A stretch of DNA of 64,000 nt from Sphingobium cyanobacteriorum (GTDB taxonomy: Bacteria > Pseudomonadota > Alphaproteobacteria > Sphingomonadales > Sphingomonadaceae), in contig NZ_JAUQOM010000006.1 of assembly GCF_030580935.1 (NCBI RefSeq), forward strand, positions 62,001 through 126,000, given 5' to 3'. The notes beneath the pieces are model-generated. The model saw nothing but the letters and a program-made list of their open reading frames with translations, was not told where the DNA came from and did no database searches. Position numbers and translations under genes: made by a program. Positions 53,815 to 62,452 of this stretch are shown here, piece by piece. Each line of letters starts with the position of its first letter. The stretch's first letter is position 1.

Positions 53815-54165
53815 TCAGCCGAACAGGAAGCGATAGATGATCGCGACCGGGATCCAGAGAAAGGCACCGACCAGGCTGGCAACCCATAGTTGCGCGATAT
53901 CTCGCCGGAAACGCAGGGCCAGGCCGCTTTCGGACAGGCCGCCCTGTTCCAGCATCTGCCAGCGTCGTTCCAGCCCGCGCGCGGCGATCGCATAGCCGCC
54001 GATAGCGACGATGATGCCCAGATGCAGGACCAGCGAACCGCCCGTCTTGGCCACGATGCCGATCTGAAGCAGGCAGAAGATGACCAGCGCCGCCGCGAGA
54101 TGCGTGCTGATGCGCTTGGCGAAACTTTTGCGTTGATGTGTGCGATTGCCGAGTGCGGTCGCCAC
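53815..54165 (-). CDS. Small membrane protein of unknown function
   Basis: 116 aa with about three transmembrane segments: ALVIFCLLQIGIVAK, LVLHLGIIVAIGGYAIAA and WVASLVGAFLWIPVAIIYRFL. It starts at GTG 54165 with AAGGAG 9 bases upstream; the N-terminus is basic. The loop RGLERRWQMLEQGGLSESG has no recognised motif. Second gene of the LexA-box operon. No family recognised. Confidence 0.65.
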   Translation of the reverse strand: MATALGNRTHQRKSFAKRISTHLAAALVIFCLLQIGIVAKTGGSLVLHLGIIVAIGGYAIAARGLERRWQMLEQGGLSESGLALRFRRDIAQLWVASLVGAFLWIPVAIIYRFLFG

Positions 54166-54238
54166 AGCCCCGATCTCCTTGCTTGACCCTGGCAACAGAA
54201 TTTCATGTGTCGGCGCCGCAATCAACCGGAAATTACAT

Positions 54239-55483
54239 TTACGTGAACAAATCAAGTTGCTGTGCGGGCGGTGCGAGCCGGGCGCGCAGGTCCGCGCAGT
54301 CCGCCAGCGCCAGCGGGCGCCAGTCGGCCGCGATCAGGAAAGGACGCAGCTTCCTGATCGAGGTCGTCAGCCGCGCGACATCGTCCAGCCGCAGCCGGCG
54401 ATGGCGGCGGCTCAGCAGGATGCGGTCGACCGCCCTGACGCCGAGCCCCGGCACCCGCAGCAGCGCTTCGCGCGGGGCGCGGTTGACATCGACGGGAAAG
54501 GTCGCGCGATGGTTGAGCGCCCAGGCGAGCTTGGGATCGATATCAAGCGGCAGGCAGCCCGTCGCCGCATCGGTCGCCGCCGCGATCTCGCCCGCATCAT
54601 AGCCATAGAAGCGGATCATCCAGTCCGACTGGTAAAGCCGATGCTCGCGCATCAGCGGCGGGCGCCTGAGCGGCAGCACCGCGCTGGGCGAGGGGATGGG
54701 GGAAAAGGCGCTGTAATAGACGCGACGCAGCCTGTGCCGGTCATAGAGGCTGCTCGCCCGCGCGATGATCGCCCGGTCGTCGGCCGCATCCGCGCCGATG
54801 ATCATCTGGGTCGACTGGCCAGCCGGCGCGAAGCGAGGGGCGCTCTTATATTTGCGGCGGGCGTCCTGCCCGTCCTCTATTTCGCTGCGCAGATGGCGCA
54901 TCGCGCCTTCGATCCGGCCGCCATCCTTTTCCGGGGCGAGGCGCTTCAGGCCGCTTTCGGTCGGCAGTTCGACATTGATCGACAGGCGATCGGCGTGCAG
55001 CCCGGCCTGATGCAGCAGGGCGGGATCGGCGTCGGGAATGGTCTTGAGGTGGATATAGCCCCGGAAATGATGGTCCTGCCGCAGCGACCGGGCGACCTCA
55101 ACCATCTGCTCCATCGTATAGTCTGACGACCGGATGATGCCCGACGAGAGGAACAACCCCTCGATATAGTTGCGGCGGTAGAAATTGAGTGTGAGATCGA
55201 CCACTTCCCGTGCGGTGAAGCGCGCGCGTCGCACATCGCTCGACCGGCGATTGATGCAATAATGGCAGTCGAAGATGCAACTGTTGGTCAGCAATATCTT
55301 GAGCAGCGAGATGCAGCGGCCATCGGGCGCATAGGCGTGGCAGATGCCCATGCCTTCGGTCGATCCGATCCCCTTACCGCCGCGGCTGTCGCGCTTCGTC
55401 GTGCCGGACGAGGCGCAAGACGCATCATATTTGGCCGCGTCGGCCAGGATTTCGAGTTTCTGCCGGGTGGTGAGTTGCGCCAT
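54239..55483 (-). CDS. Putative DNA modification/repair radical SAM protein
   Basis: 414 aa. The radical-SAM cluster C-x3-C-x2-C is at Cys69, Cys73, Cys76 (NSCIFDCHYCINRR). The C-terminal third has a helix-hairpin-helix DNA-binding segment (LRVPGLGVRAVDRILLSRR), and other family segments (GICHAYAPDGRC, SSGIIRSSDYTMEQMV) match TIGR03916. Its usual partner is the DUF4130 protein. The ATG is at 55483, 3 bases downstream of the LexA box edge. First gene of the operon. Confidence 0.88.
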   Translation of the reverse strand: MAQLTTRQKLEILADAAKYDASCASSGTTKRDSRGGKGIGSTEGMGICHAYAPDGRCISLLKILLTNSCIFDCHYCINRRSSDVRRARFTAREVVDLTLNFYRRNYIEGLFLSSGIIRSSDYTMEQMVEVARSLRQDHHFRGYIHLKTIPDADPALLHQAGLHADRLSINVELPTESGLKRLAPEKDGGRIEGAMRHLRSEIEDGQDARRKYKSAPRFAPAGQSTQMIIGADAADDRAIIARASSLYDRHRLRRVYYSAFSPIPSPSAVLPLRRPPLMREHRLYQSDWMIRFYGYDAGEIAAATDAATGCLPLDIDPKLAWALNHRATFPVDVNRAPREALLRVPGLGVRAVDRILLSRRHRRLRLDDVARLTTSIRKLRPFLIAADWRPLALADCADLRARLAPPAQQLDLFT

Positions 55484-55486
55484 AAT

Positions 55487-55501
55487 GTTCCTGATATGTT
55501 C
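55487..55501. promoter_or_regulatory. LexA (SOS) box upstream of the radical SAM gene
   Basis: GTTC at 55487-55490, seven bases, then GTTC at 55498-55501, exactly the GTTC-N7-GTTC operator of alphaproteobacterial LexA. It lies 4 bases before the start codon and overlaps the AGGA ribosome-binding site, so LexA binding could block either step. It predicts DNA-damage induction of the four-gene operon. Confidence 0.8.
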
Positions 55502-55778
55502 AGGATGCGCATTTGTCCATGATGTGGATCAGTCCTGCCCCAAGGAACAGGTCGGGTGGGAGAAGCGGAATGACATCTTTTTCATCCTTCCCTTGCAGGG
55601 GGGATGAACGGCAAGAGATGGTGGTTCACGGCCAGGGGCATCGGCGACGGCATAAGGGCAGCCAGCGTAAAGCCGAATTTTGCCCGCCATTGCGCGTTTG
55701 CAGGCAGGATGAGAGGCAGCGCAATCAGCCTGATCGCCACGGCGATGGTCAAGCATTGCTCGACGGCTACCCGTGTTT
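55502..55778. other. Intergenic region without a supported gene
   Basis: About 280 bases between the radical SAM operon and the kinase gene. CATCC...GGATG near 55588-55611 could form a stem, but without a T-run. A short plus-strand frame (ATG at 55604) runs into the antisense of the kinase and is not supported. The radical SAM promoter must lie here; no clear -35/-10 pair was found. Confidence 0.5.
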
Positions 55779-57656
55779 CTATCCCGCCGCATCTCCATCC
55801 AGCACCTGCCGCACCTTGGTCGCGAGCTGGTCGAAGGTGAAGGGCTTGGCGAGCAGGGCGACGCCGGGGTCGAGCATCCCGTTATGGACGATGGCGTTGC
55901 GGGTGTAGCCGGTGGTGTAGAGAATTTTCAGGCCCGGCCTCTGGGTCGTGGCGCGGTCGGCCAGTTGGCGGCCGTTGATGCCGGGCATGACGATGTCGGT
56001 GAACAGCATGTCGATGCGCGGCTGGATGGTCAGCATTTCCAGCGCCTGTTCGCCATCGGACGCCTGAACCACGGTATAGCCCAGTTCGCGCAGCGAATCG
56101 ACCGACATGTGGCGTACCCGGTCCTCATCCTCGACCACCAGGATAATCTCCTCGCCCCGCGCGCGGGGCAGGCTGTCGGTGGCGGGCGCGGCATAGCCCT
56201 GCACGGTTTCCGCGCCATAATAGCGGGGCAGATAGATTTTGATGACCGTGCCTTCGCCCGGCTCCGAATAGATTTTCACATGGCCGCGCGATTGCTTGAC
56301 GAAGCCGAACACCTGGCTGAGGCCAAGCCCCGTGCCCTTGCCCACCCCCTTGGTGGTGAAAAAGGGATCGAAGGCGCGGTCGACCACGTCGGGCGGCATG
56401 CCGGTGCCGGTATCGGTGACGGATACGAGGATATATTGGCCCGGCGTCACTTCGGCATGGGTGAGGGCATAGCCATCGTCGAGATGCGCGTTCGCCGTCT
56501 CGATCGTCAGCCTGCCGCCGCCGGGCATGGCGTCACGGGCGTTGACGCACAGATTCAGGATCGCGCTTTCGAGCTGGTTGGCGTCGATGCTGGCGCGCCA
56601 CAGGCCGCCAGCCAGAACCGATTCGACGCGCACATCCTCTCCGATGGTCCGGCGCAGCAATTCGGACATGCCGCCGACCAGCTTGTTCACATCGGTGGGT
56701 TGAGGGTCGAGCGGTTGCTGGCGCGAGAAGGCGAGCAGGCGGGCGGTCAGTTGCGCGGCGCGCTGGGCCCCCTCGGTCGCATTGTCGATGCCCTTGGCGA
56801 CGCGCGGGTCGCCATCGGTGCCCAGTCGCCGCCGCGCCATGTCGAGCGATCCGATGACGATCGCCAGCATATTGTTGAAATCATGAGCGATGCCGCCGGT
56901 CAACTGGCCGATCGACTCCATTTTCTGGACCTGGCGCAGTTGCGCCTGCGCGGCCTCCCGCCGCTCCCCTTCGGCAATCAGCTCCGCATTGGCCGCGCTC
57001 AGCGCCTCGCGGCTCGCCACCGCTTCGCTCACGCGGCGCTGGGCCGTGCGCAATGCCATCAGCCCCAATATGATGACCAGTGCAGCGCATAGCGCCAGCC
57101 CGGACGTTACCATGGTGCTCAGTCGTCCCGCATCGATCGTGCGCGCGCGCAGCAATTGTTCCTCATGCGCTTTCATATGGGCGATCTGGGCGCGGATGCG
57201 GGCCATCATCGCCAGACCGGGGGCGAAGGCGTCCGGGTCGACTGGCCTGCCGGCGCGGCGCAGATCGATGCCGCCCTGCAACAGGGCGATACGCTGGCCG
57301 ATCATCACGCCCAGCGTGTCGACGGCCCGCGACTGATCATCATTGTCGCGCACTTCCATTTTCAGGGCTTGCACTTCATTGCGCCAACGCGACCGAAAAT
57401 CGTCAAAAGGGGCGAGGAAATCCTCCTGTCGCGTCAGCATATAGCCACGCTGCCCGCTTTCGGCCGCCTGTATCCGCGACAACAGCATCGACAGGCGATT
57501 TTCGACGCGCAGCGTGTGATTGACCCAGGCCATTTCCGTCTGCTGGCTGCGATACAGCCAGTAGGTGCCACTCACGGCCGTCATGACGACCAGCAGCGCC
57601 AGCAGCAGAATGATGATCGAGCGTTCGGGGCGCAAGGCGGGCATGGCGCCCCTCAT
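55779..57656 (-). CDS. Hybrid sensor histidine kinase with CHASE3 domain
   Basis: 625 aa, with two transmembrane helices (residues 13-33 and 180-200) flanking a CHASE3 sensor domain (about 40-175). Then a coiled coil, the HisKA domain with phospho-His near residue 258 ([11 protein letters not shown]), an HATPase with [20 protein letters not shown] motifs, and a C-terminal receiver domain with the Asp in [11 protein letters not shown]. No output domain; the cognate partner is not in the window. Start could be ATG 57644. Divergent neighbour: TetR gene. Confidence 0.88.
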   Translation of the reverse strand: MRGAMPALRPERSIIILLLALLVVMTAVSGTYWLYRSQQTEMAWVNHTLRVENRLSMLLSRIQAAESGQRGYMLTRQEDFLAPFDDFRSRWRNEVQALKMEVRDNDDQSRAVDTLGVMIGQRIALLQGGIDLRRAGRPVDPDAFAPGLAMMARIRAQIAHMKAHEEQLLRARTIDAGRLSTMVTSGLALCAALVIILGLMALRTAQRRVSEAVASREALSAANAELIAEGERREAAQAQLRQVQKMESIGQLTGGIAHDFNNMLAIVIGSLDMARRRLGTDGDPRVAKGIDNATEGAQRAAQLTARLLAFSRQQPLDPQPTDVNKLVGGMSELLRRTIGEDVRVESVLAGGLWRASIDANQLESAILNLCVNARDAMPGGGRLTIETANAHLDDGYALTHAEVTPGQYILVSVTDTGTGMPPDVVDRAFDPFFTTKGVGKGTGLGLSQVFGFVKQSRGHVKIYSEPGEGTVIKIYLPRYYGAETVQGYAAPATDSLPRARGEEIILVVEDEDRVRHMSVDSLRELGYTVVQASDGEQALEMLTIQPRIDMLFTDIVMPGINGRQLADRATTQRPGLKILYTTGYTRNAIVHNGMLDPGVALLAKPFTFDQLATKVRQVLDGDAAG

Positions 57657-57763
57657 CAGTCATATGACGGCGCAGGGCAAGTCCCTTGCGACCGGCCCAT
57701 GACCGATTCCCGCTTTGCGCGCCGGGGGTTAGCCGACAACACAGGGGTTGGGAGGATGGGGCA

Positions 57764-58378
57764 TCACCCCCTTTTGCCGATCCCTTTTTCGATCAAGGCG
57801 TTGGCGATGGCGGCGATCTCTTCGGCCGGGCGGCTGTCGTCCCAGACGCCATAGCGCAGGCCCAGAAACACGTTCATGCCCATGATCGCCCAGGCATGGA
57901 CTTCCTCCACGTCCGGGCGCACGTCGCCACGCTCCGCCGCCTTGGCGAGGCGCGCGGCCATGCGGGTGGCGGTGTTTTCATAATGGGCGCGATAGGCGGC
58001 CTGGTCGACGAACTCGGCCTCGTCGATGATGCGGTAGATTTCCTTGTGGGCGCGGGCGAATTCCAGGAAGCTGAGCAGGCCGATCCGTTCGGCGTCGATG
58101 CCGTCGCGCGCATCGGCGATGCGCGGCGAGACATAATCGCGCACCTGGCCCGACATGTCGGCCACCAGCGCGCGGAAGATGTCGTCCTTGGTGTCGAAAT
58201 AGGTGTAGAAACTGCCGAGCGCGCAGCCGGCGCGGCGGGTGATGCCGCTGATCGACCCGTCGTGAAAGCCCTTTTCGCCAAATTCCTCCGCAGCGGCGGA
58301 CAGCAGCGCGCGGCGGGTGCGTTCGCCCCGTGCGGTGCGCGGGGTCTTGTCGTCCCTGGCGACGGTTTCCTCGGTCAT
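57764..58378 (-). CDS. TetR-family transcriptional regulator
   Basis: 204 aa. The N-terminal helix-turn-helix is seen in RTRRALLSAAAEEFGEKG...ISGITRRAGCALGSFYTYFDTKDD (residues 20-65). The C-terminal helical domain is variable and would bind the inducer. The ATG at 58378 has GGAG upstream. It is divergent from the TonB receptor, and the shared intergenic region holds a strong inverted repeat, so it probably represses that gene and itself. Confidence 0.88.
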   Translation of the reverse strand: MTEETVARDDKTPRTARGERTRRALLSAAAEEFGEKGFHDGSISGITRRAGCALGSFYTYFDTKDDIFRALVADMSGQVRDYVSPRIADARDGIDAERIGLLSFLEFARAHKEIYRIIDEAEFVDQAAYRAHYENTATRMAARLAKAAERGDVRPDVEEVHAWAIMGMNVFLGLRYGVWDDSRPAEEIAAIANALIEKGIGKRG

Positions 58379-58440
58379 TTCCACTCCCAATCTGTGTTCT
58401 TTTTGCCGCAGCGCTGCGTCCTTGTCAGCCGCCTCATATT

Positions 58441-58466
58441 TCAAGTTGAAAGATGGTTCAACTTTC
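58441..58466. promoter_or_regulatory. Candidate operator for the TetR regulator
   Basis: AAGTTGAA (58443-58450), six bases, TTCAACTT (58457-58464) is a perfect 8-bp inverted repeat. Within it TTTCAA-G-TTGAAA is also palindromic. It lies between the divergent tetR (start 58378) and TonB receptor (start 58537) genes. Confidence 0.6.
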
Positions 58467-58536
58467 ATTATCGAATCGATCAACGCAAGCGACCCGACAG
58501 ATCGGGCGCCGCTTTTTTCAGGAGAGGACCGACCCG

Positions 58537-60888
58537 ATGAAGGCCCATCAGACCATTCGCGCTCTTGCCCTTGCCTCTGCCACATGGGGCGGTTTCGTGG
58601 CGCTGCCTGCCGTCGCGCAGGACAGCGCGCCCGTCGTCGACGATGAGGGCGCGATCATCGTCACCGCCCGACGGCGCGAGGAAACGCTGGTGTCGGTGCC
58701 GATCGCGGTCAGCGCCTTTTCCGGCGCGGCGCTGGAGCGTAGCGGCGCGATCGATATCAGCGACCTGGCCAACGTCACCCCCAACACCACGCTGGAAGCG
58801 TCGCGCGGCACCAATTCGACCCTGACCGCCTTCATCCGTGGCGTGGGGCAGCAGGATCCGGTGTCGGGCTTTGAACAGGGCGTGGGCATCTATCTGGACG
58901 ATGTCTATCTCAACCGGCCGCAGGGCGCGCTGCTCGACATTTACGATGTCGAGCGGATCGAGGTGCTGCGCGGGCCGCAAGGGACGCTTTATGGGCGCAA
59001 CACCATCGGCGGCGCGGTCAAATATGTGACGAAGATGCTGCCGCAGGATTTCGCGCTCAAGATCAAGGGCACATATGGCAGCTATGATCAGGCCGATGGC
59101 ATCATCAGCATGTCGGCGCCGGTCGGCGACCTGATCCGGGTGGGCGGCGCGATCGCCCGGCTGTCGCGCGGCGGGTTCGGCAAGAACCTGACCACCGGCG
59201 AGGATAATTACAACAAGGACATCTGGGCCGGGCGCGCCACGTTCGAGATGGGCGGCTATGGCCAGCCGGTGCTGATGCGGATCACCGGCGATTATAGCAA
59301 GGACAACAGCAACGCGCGCGGCGGACACCGGCTGATCCCCGGCCAGTTGTCGGGCGCGCCGGTGCTGGACGATGTGTTCGATACACGCGGCGGCCTCTCC
59401 GACCCGAAGCAATATGTGAAGTCCTACGGGCTTTCGATGAATATCACTGCGGAACTGAGCGACGCGGTGACGTTGCGGTCGATCAGCGCCTGGCGCAAGG
59501 ACGACAGTGCATCGCCCATTGATTTCGACGCGCTGCCCGCGGTCGATGTCGATGTACCGGCCTTTTACTTCAACGAACAATTGAGCCAGGAATTCCAGCT
59601 TCTCTAAGATCAGGGGCCGCTCCACGGCATGATCGGCCTCTATTATCTGGATGCGAAGGCCGACACCGCGTTCGACGTGCGCCTGTTCACCACCGTCCCC
59701 GGCCTGACCGCCTTTACGCAGGCCAATGTCGATACCGAAACCTATGCGATCTTCAGCGATTTCACCTTCGATATCTCGCAGCAGTTGAGCGTATCGGCGG
59801 GCGGGCGCTATACTTGGGACGAGCGGCGGGCGGATATACTCCGCCAGAATTATCTGGGCGGCGGGTCGCCTGTGTTTGACGGAGCAGGCATCGCCTTCGG
59901 CGCGCCCAGCACCAATTTCAAGGGGACCAGCAAGTTTCGGAAATTCACCCCGCGTTTCTCGGTCAGCTACAAGCCGACCTCCGATCACAATATCTACGCC
60001 AGCTATTCCAAGGGCTTCAAGGGCGGCGGCTTCGACCCGCGCGGGGTGGGCACCAATGCGCCGGATCTGAATGGCGACGGCATCCGGCAGGATGGCGAGA
60101 TCGCCGCGTTCCTGAGCTTCGCGCCGGAAGAGGTCGACAGCTATGAAGTCGGCTACAAGGGCAATTTCATGGATGGCGCGCTCTATGTCGCGGTCGCGGG
60201 CTTCTATGCCGATTACAAGGATGTGCAGATTCCCGGCTCCGTTGCCTGCACCGTCAGCGTGGGCGGCGTGGCGACGCCGTCCTTCTGCGGGGTCGTGTCC
60301 AATGCGGGCAAGGCGCGGTTCAAGGGGCTGGAGTTTGAAAGCAACGCCCGGCTGGGCCGTGACCTGCTGAGCGGTGGCGACCGGCTGAACCTGTCCACCG
60401 CGATCGGCTTCATCGACGCGGAATATAAGGAATATATCACCAATATCGGCGGCGTGCCGACCGATGTGGCGGCCAATCGCAAGGTGCAGAATACGCCGAG
60501 ATGGACCGCCAGTGGCACGCTGAGCTACACCGCGCCGGTCGGGGCAGGCAGCATCTATCTGGGCAGCACCGTGTCGTGGCGCAGCAAGACCTATCAGTTC
60601 GAAATTCCCAATCCCTATATCGACCAGAAGGGCTATGCGCTGTGGGACGCCAGCATCGTCTATACCGCGCCCGACGATCGCTGGACGCTGGGGCTGCATG
60701 GCAAGAACCTGCTCGACAAGGAATATAAGACGTCGGGCTATACCTTCGTCGCGGCCAATGCGACAACCGGGGCGATCATCAACAATGCCGGCGGATTCCC
60801 GACGCCTTCGCTGGGCCGGGAAGGCACGCTGACTGCCTTCTACGGTAATCCGCGGCAGGTGTTTTTGACGGGGACGGTGAAGTTTTAG
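58537..60888 (+). pseudogene. TonB-dependent receptor interrupted by an in-frame stop
   Basis: An outer-membrane beta-barrel with signal peptide (MKAHQTIRALALASA...AVAQ), a TonB box-like DEGAIIVTARR, the plug domain ending RGPQGTLYGRNTIGGAV, and a C-terminal barrel ending with the aromatic KF. One frame runs 784 codons, but codon 357 (59605-59607) is TAA within QEFQLL-stop-DQGPLHG, where relatives carry Tyr (TAC/TAT). Both halves keep good coding character, so the lesion is recent, or a sequencing error. The ATG at 58537 follows AGGAGAGG. Substrate unknown. Confidence 0.85.
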
Positions 60889-60895
60889 GTTCGGT

Positions 60896-60955
60896 ATTCC
60901 CGCGCGGGCGGGAATCCAGTTCCACGGTGGGACTGGGTTCCCGCTTTCGCGGGAA
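60896..60955. repeat. Three-hairpin REP-like element
   Basis: ATTCCCGC-GCGG-GCGGGAAT (60896-60915) and TTCCCGC-TTTC-GCGGGAA (60938-60955) are perfect palindromes, separated by CCAGTTCCAC/GTGGGACTGG arms that can also pair. This is the pattern of a dispersed CCCGCnnnnGCGGG repeat. It lies between the receptor gene and the MFS gene. Confidence 0.65.
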
Positions 60956-60994
60956 CACGCTTTTGCTTCGCGGCAAGGGGCGTAAGGAGCAAGC

Positions 60995-62263
60995 ATGACC
61001 GACCGACATACCCCTTCCGCTTCTGGGACTTCCCCCGCCTATCGCGGCGTCGTGCTGGCGATGCTGCTGCTGGTCTATACGTTCAATTTCCTCGACCGGC
61101 AGATACTGGGCATTCTCGCCGGGCCGATCAAGGCGGAACTGGGGTTGAGCGACACGCAGTTGGGGGCGCTGGGCGGGATCGCCTTTGCGCTGCTTTATTC
61201 GACGCTGGCGATTCCGCTGGCGCTGCTGGCGGACCGGACCAGCCGGACATGGGTGATTACCGTCTCCCTCGCCATCTGGAGCGGCTTTACCGCGCTGTGC
61301 GGGATCGCGACCAGCTTCACCCAGATGTTCCTGTTCCGCATCGGCGTGGGTGTTGGAGAGGCGGGCGGGGTCGCACCCTCCTATGCCGTGATCTCCGACT
61401 ATTTCCCCGCGCATCAGCGGGCGCGGGCGCTGTCCATCTATTCGCTCGGCATTCCGCTGGGGTCGGCGGGGGGCGTGCTGCTGGGCGGCTATATCGCGCA
61501 GGCGGTGGAATGGCGCACCGCCTTCATCGCGGTGGGCATCATGGGGATTCTGATCGCGCCGGTCTTTCGCCTGGTGGTGCGCGAACCCGCACGGCCCAGC
61601 CAGGCCAGGGATGCGGTGCCGGTGTCGGCGGTATTCGGCATATTGGCGGCCAAGCGCAGCTTCTGGCTCCTGGCGCTGGGGGCGGCATGCAGTTCGATGT
61701 GCGGCTATGGCATCGCCTTCTGGCTGCCCAGCCTGTTGATGCGCAGCTTTGGGCTGGACCTGATCGGTGCGGGACAGTTTCTGGGCGGCATTTTGTTGAT
61801 CGGCGGGGTGGCCGGCGTGCTGCTGGGCGGCTGGCTGGGCGACCGGCTGGGCGGCCAGGACAAGGCCTATTATGCCTGGGTGCCAGCGGTCAGCTATGTC
61901 GTGGGGATGCCGCTGTTTGTCGTGGGCGTGTTGTCGGACAGTGTCACCGCCGCTTTCGCCCTGTTCCTGATCCCGCAGGCGTTGGTCTATGTCTGGCTGG
62001 GGCCGGTGCTGACCGCCGTGCAGCATCTGGTGCCCGCCCATATGCGGGCGAGCGCGGCGGCGAGTTTCCTGCTGATCAACAATCTGGTCGGGCTGGGGCT
62101 GGGGTCGTGGAGCGTAGGCGCGCTGTCCGACGCGCTGACGCCGACCTACGGGGTGGAGGCGCTGCGCTATGCGATCGTCGCGGCGCTGGGCTTTTATCTG
62201 GCGGCGGGGCTGTTCATGGCGCTGGCGGGGCGGGCTTTGCGGAAGGATTGGGTCGCCGCGTGA
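60995..62263 (+). CDS. MFS transporter, spinster-like
   Basis: 422 aa with 12 transmembrane segments. Motif A-like ALLADRTSRTWVI lies between helices 2 and 3, and helix 4-5 carries RIGVGVGEAGGVAPSYAVISDYF, typical of spinster/sphingolipid-type or organic-anion MFS proteins. Substrate unknown; adjacency to a TonB receptor suggests the same compound is moved across both membranes. The ATG at 60995 follows AAGGAGCAAGC. Confidence 0.85.
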   Translation: MTDRHTPSASGTSPAYRGVVLAMLLLVYTFNFLDRQILGILAGPIKAELGLSDTQLGALGGIAFALLYSTLAIPLALLADRTSRTWVITVSLAIWSGFTALCGIATSFTQMFLFRIGVGVGEAGGVAPSYAVISDYFPAHQRARALSIYSLGIPLGSAGGVLLGGYIAQAVEWRTAFIAVGIMGILIAPVFRLVVREPARPSQARDAVPVSAVFGILAAKRSFWLLALGAACSSMCGYGIAFWLPSLLMRSFGLDLIGAGQFLGGILLIGGVAGVLLGGWLGDRLGGQDKAYYAWVPAVSYVVGMPLFVVGVLSDSVTAAFALFLIPQALVYVWLGPVLTAVQHLVPAHMRASAAASFLLINNLVGLGLGSWSVGALSDALTPTYGVEALRYAIVAALGFYLAAGLFMALAGRALRKDWVAA

Positions 62264-62295
62264 TACAGTAAGTGATACAGCGAGTGGTACAGCTA
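62260..62295. repeat. 12-bp tandem repeat, three copies
   Basis: GTGATACAGTAA, GTGATACAGCGA, GTGGTACAGCTA at 62260, 62272 and 62284. The first copy includes the MFS stop codon. Nothing else is recognised in 62296-62376. Confidence 0.7.
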
Positions 62296-62376
62296 AACAT
62301 GTTTTTGCCATTCGAGAATGTGCGGAAATAATCCGGCCCATTCGTGATTTTCGTGCATCAATGGCCAATGTCAAAG

Positions 62377-62402
62377 CATGCTCCCGCTTGCGCTGGAGCA
62401 TG
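62377..62402. terminator. Weak hairpin between the MFS gene and prfC
   Basis: CATGCTCC (62377-62384) and GGAGCATG (62395-62402) form an 8-bp stem with a 10-base loop, followed by GCGCTTTT on the plus strand. It lies between convergent genes and may end one or both transcripts. Confidence 0.5.
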
Positions 62403-62452
62403 GCGCTTTTCAGGGCGGGATGACGTCAGATGGACGTTCGCAAGGACGGGGG

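Noticed and set aside
55604..55840. 78-codon plus-strand frame after the kinase gene
   Set aside because: It runs into the antisense of the kinase 3' end, has no Shine-Dalgarno and no recognisable features.
58480..60996. 838-codon minus-strand frame opposite the TonB receptor
   Set aside because: Antisense shadow: the plus strand has signal peptide, plug and barrel motifs and a Shine-Dalgarno.
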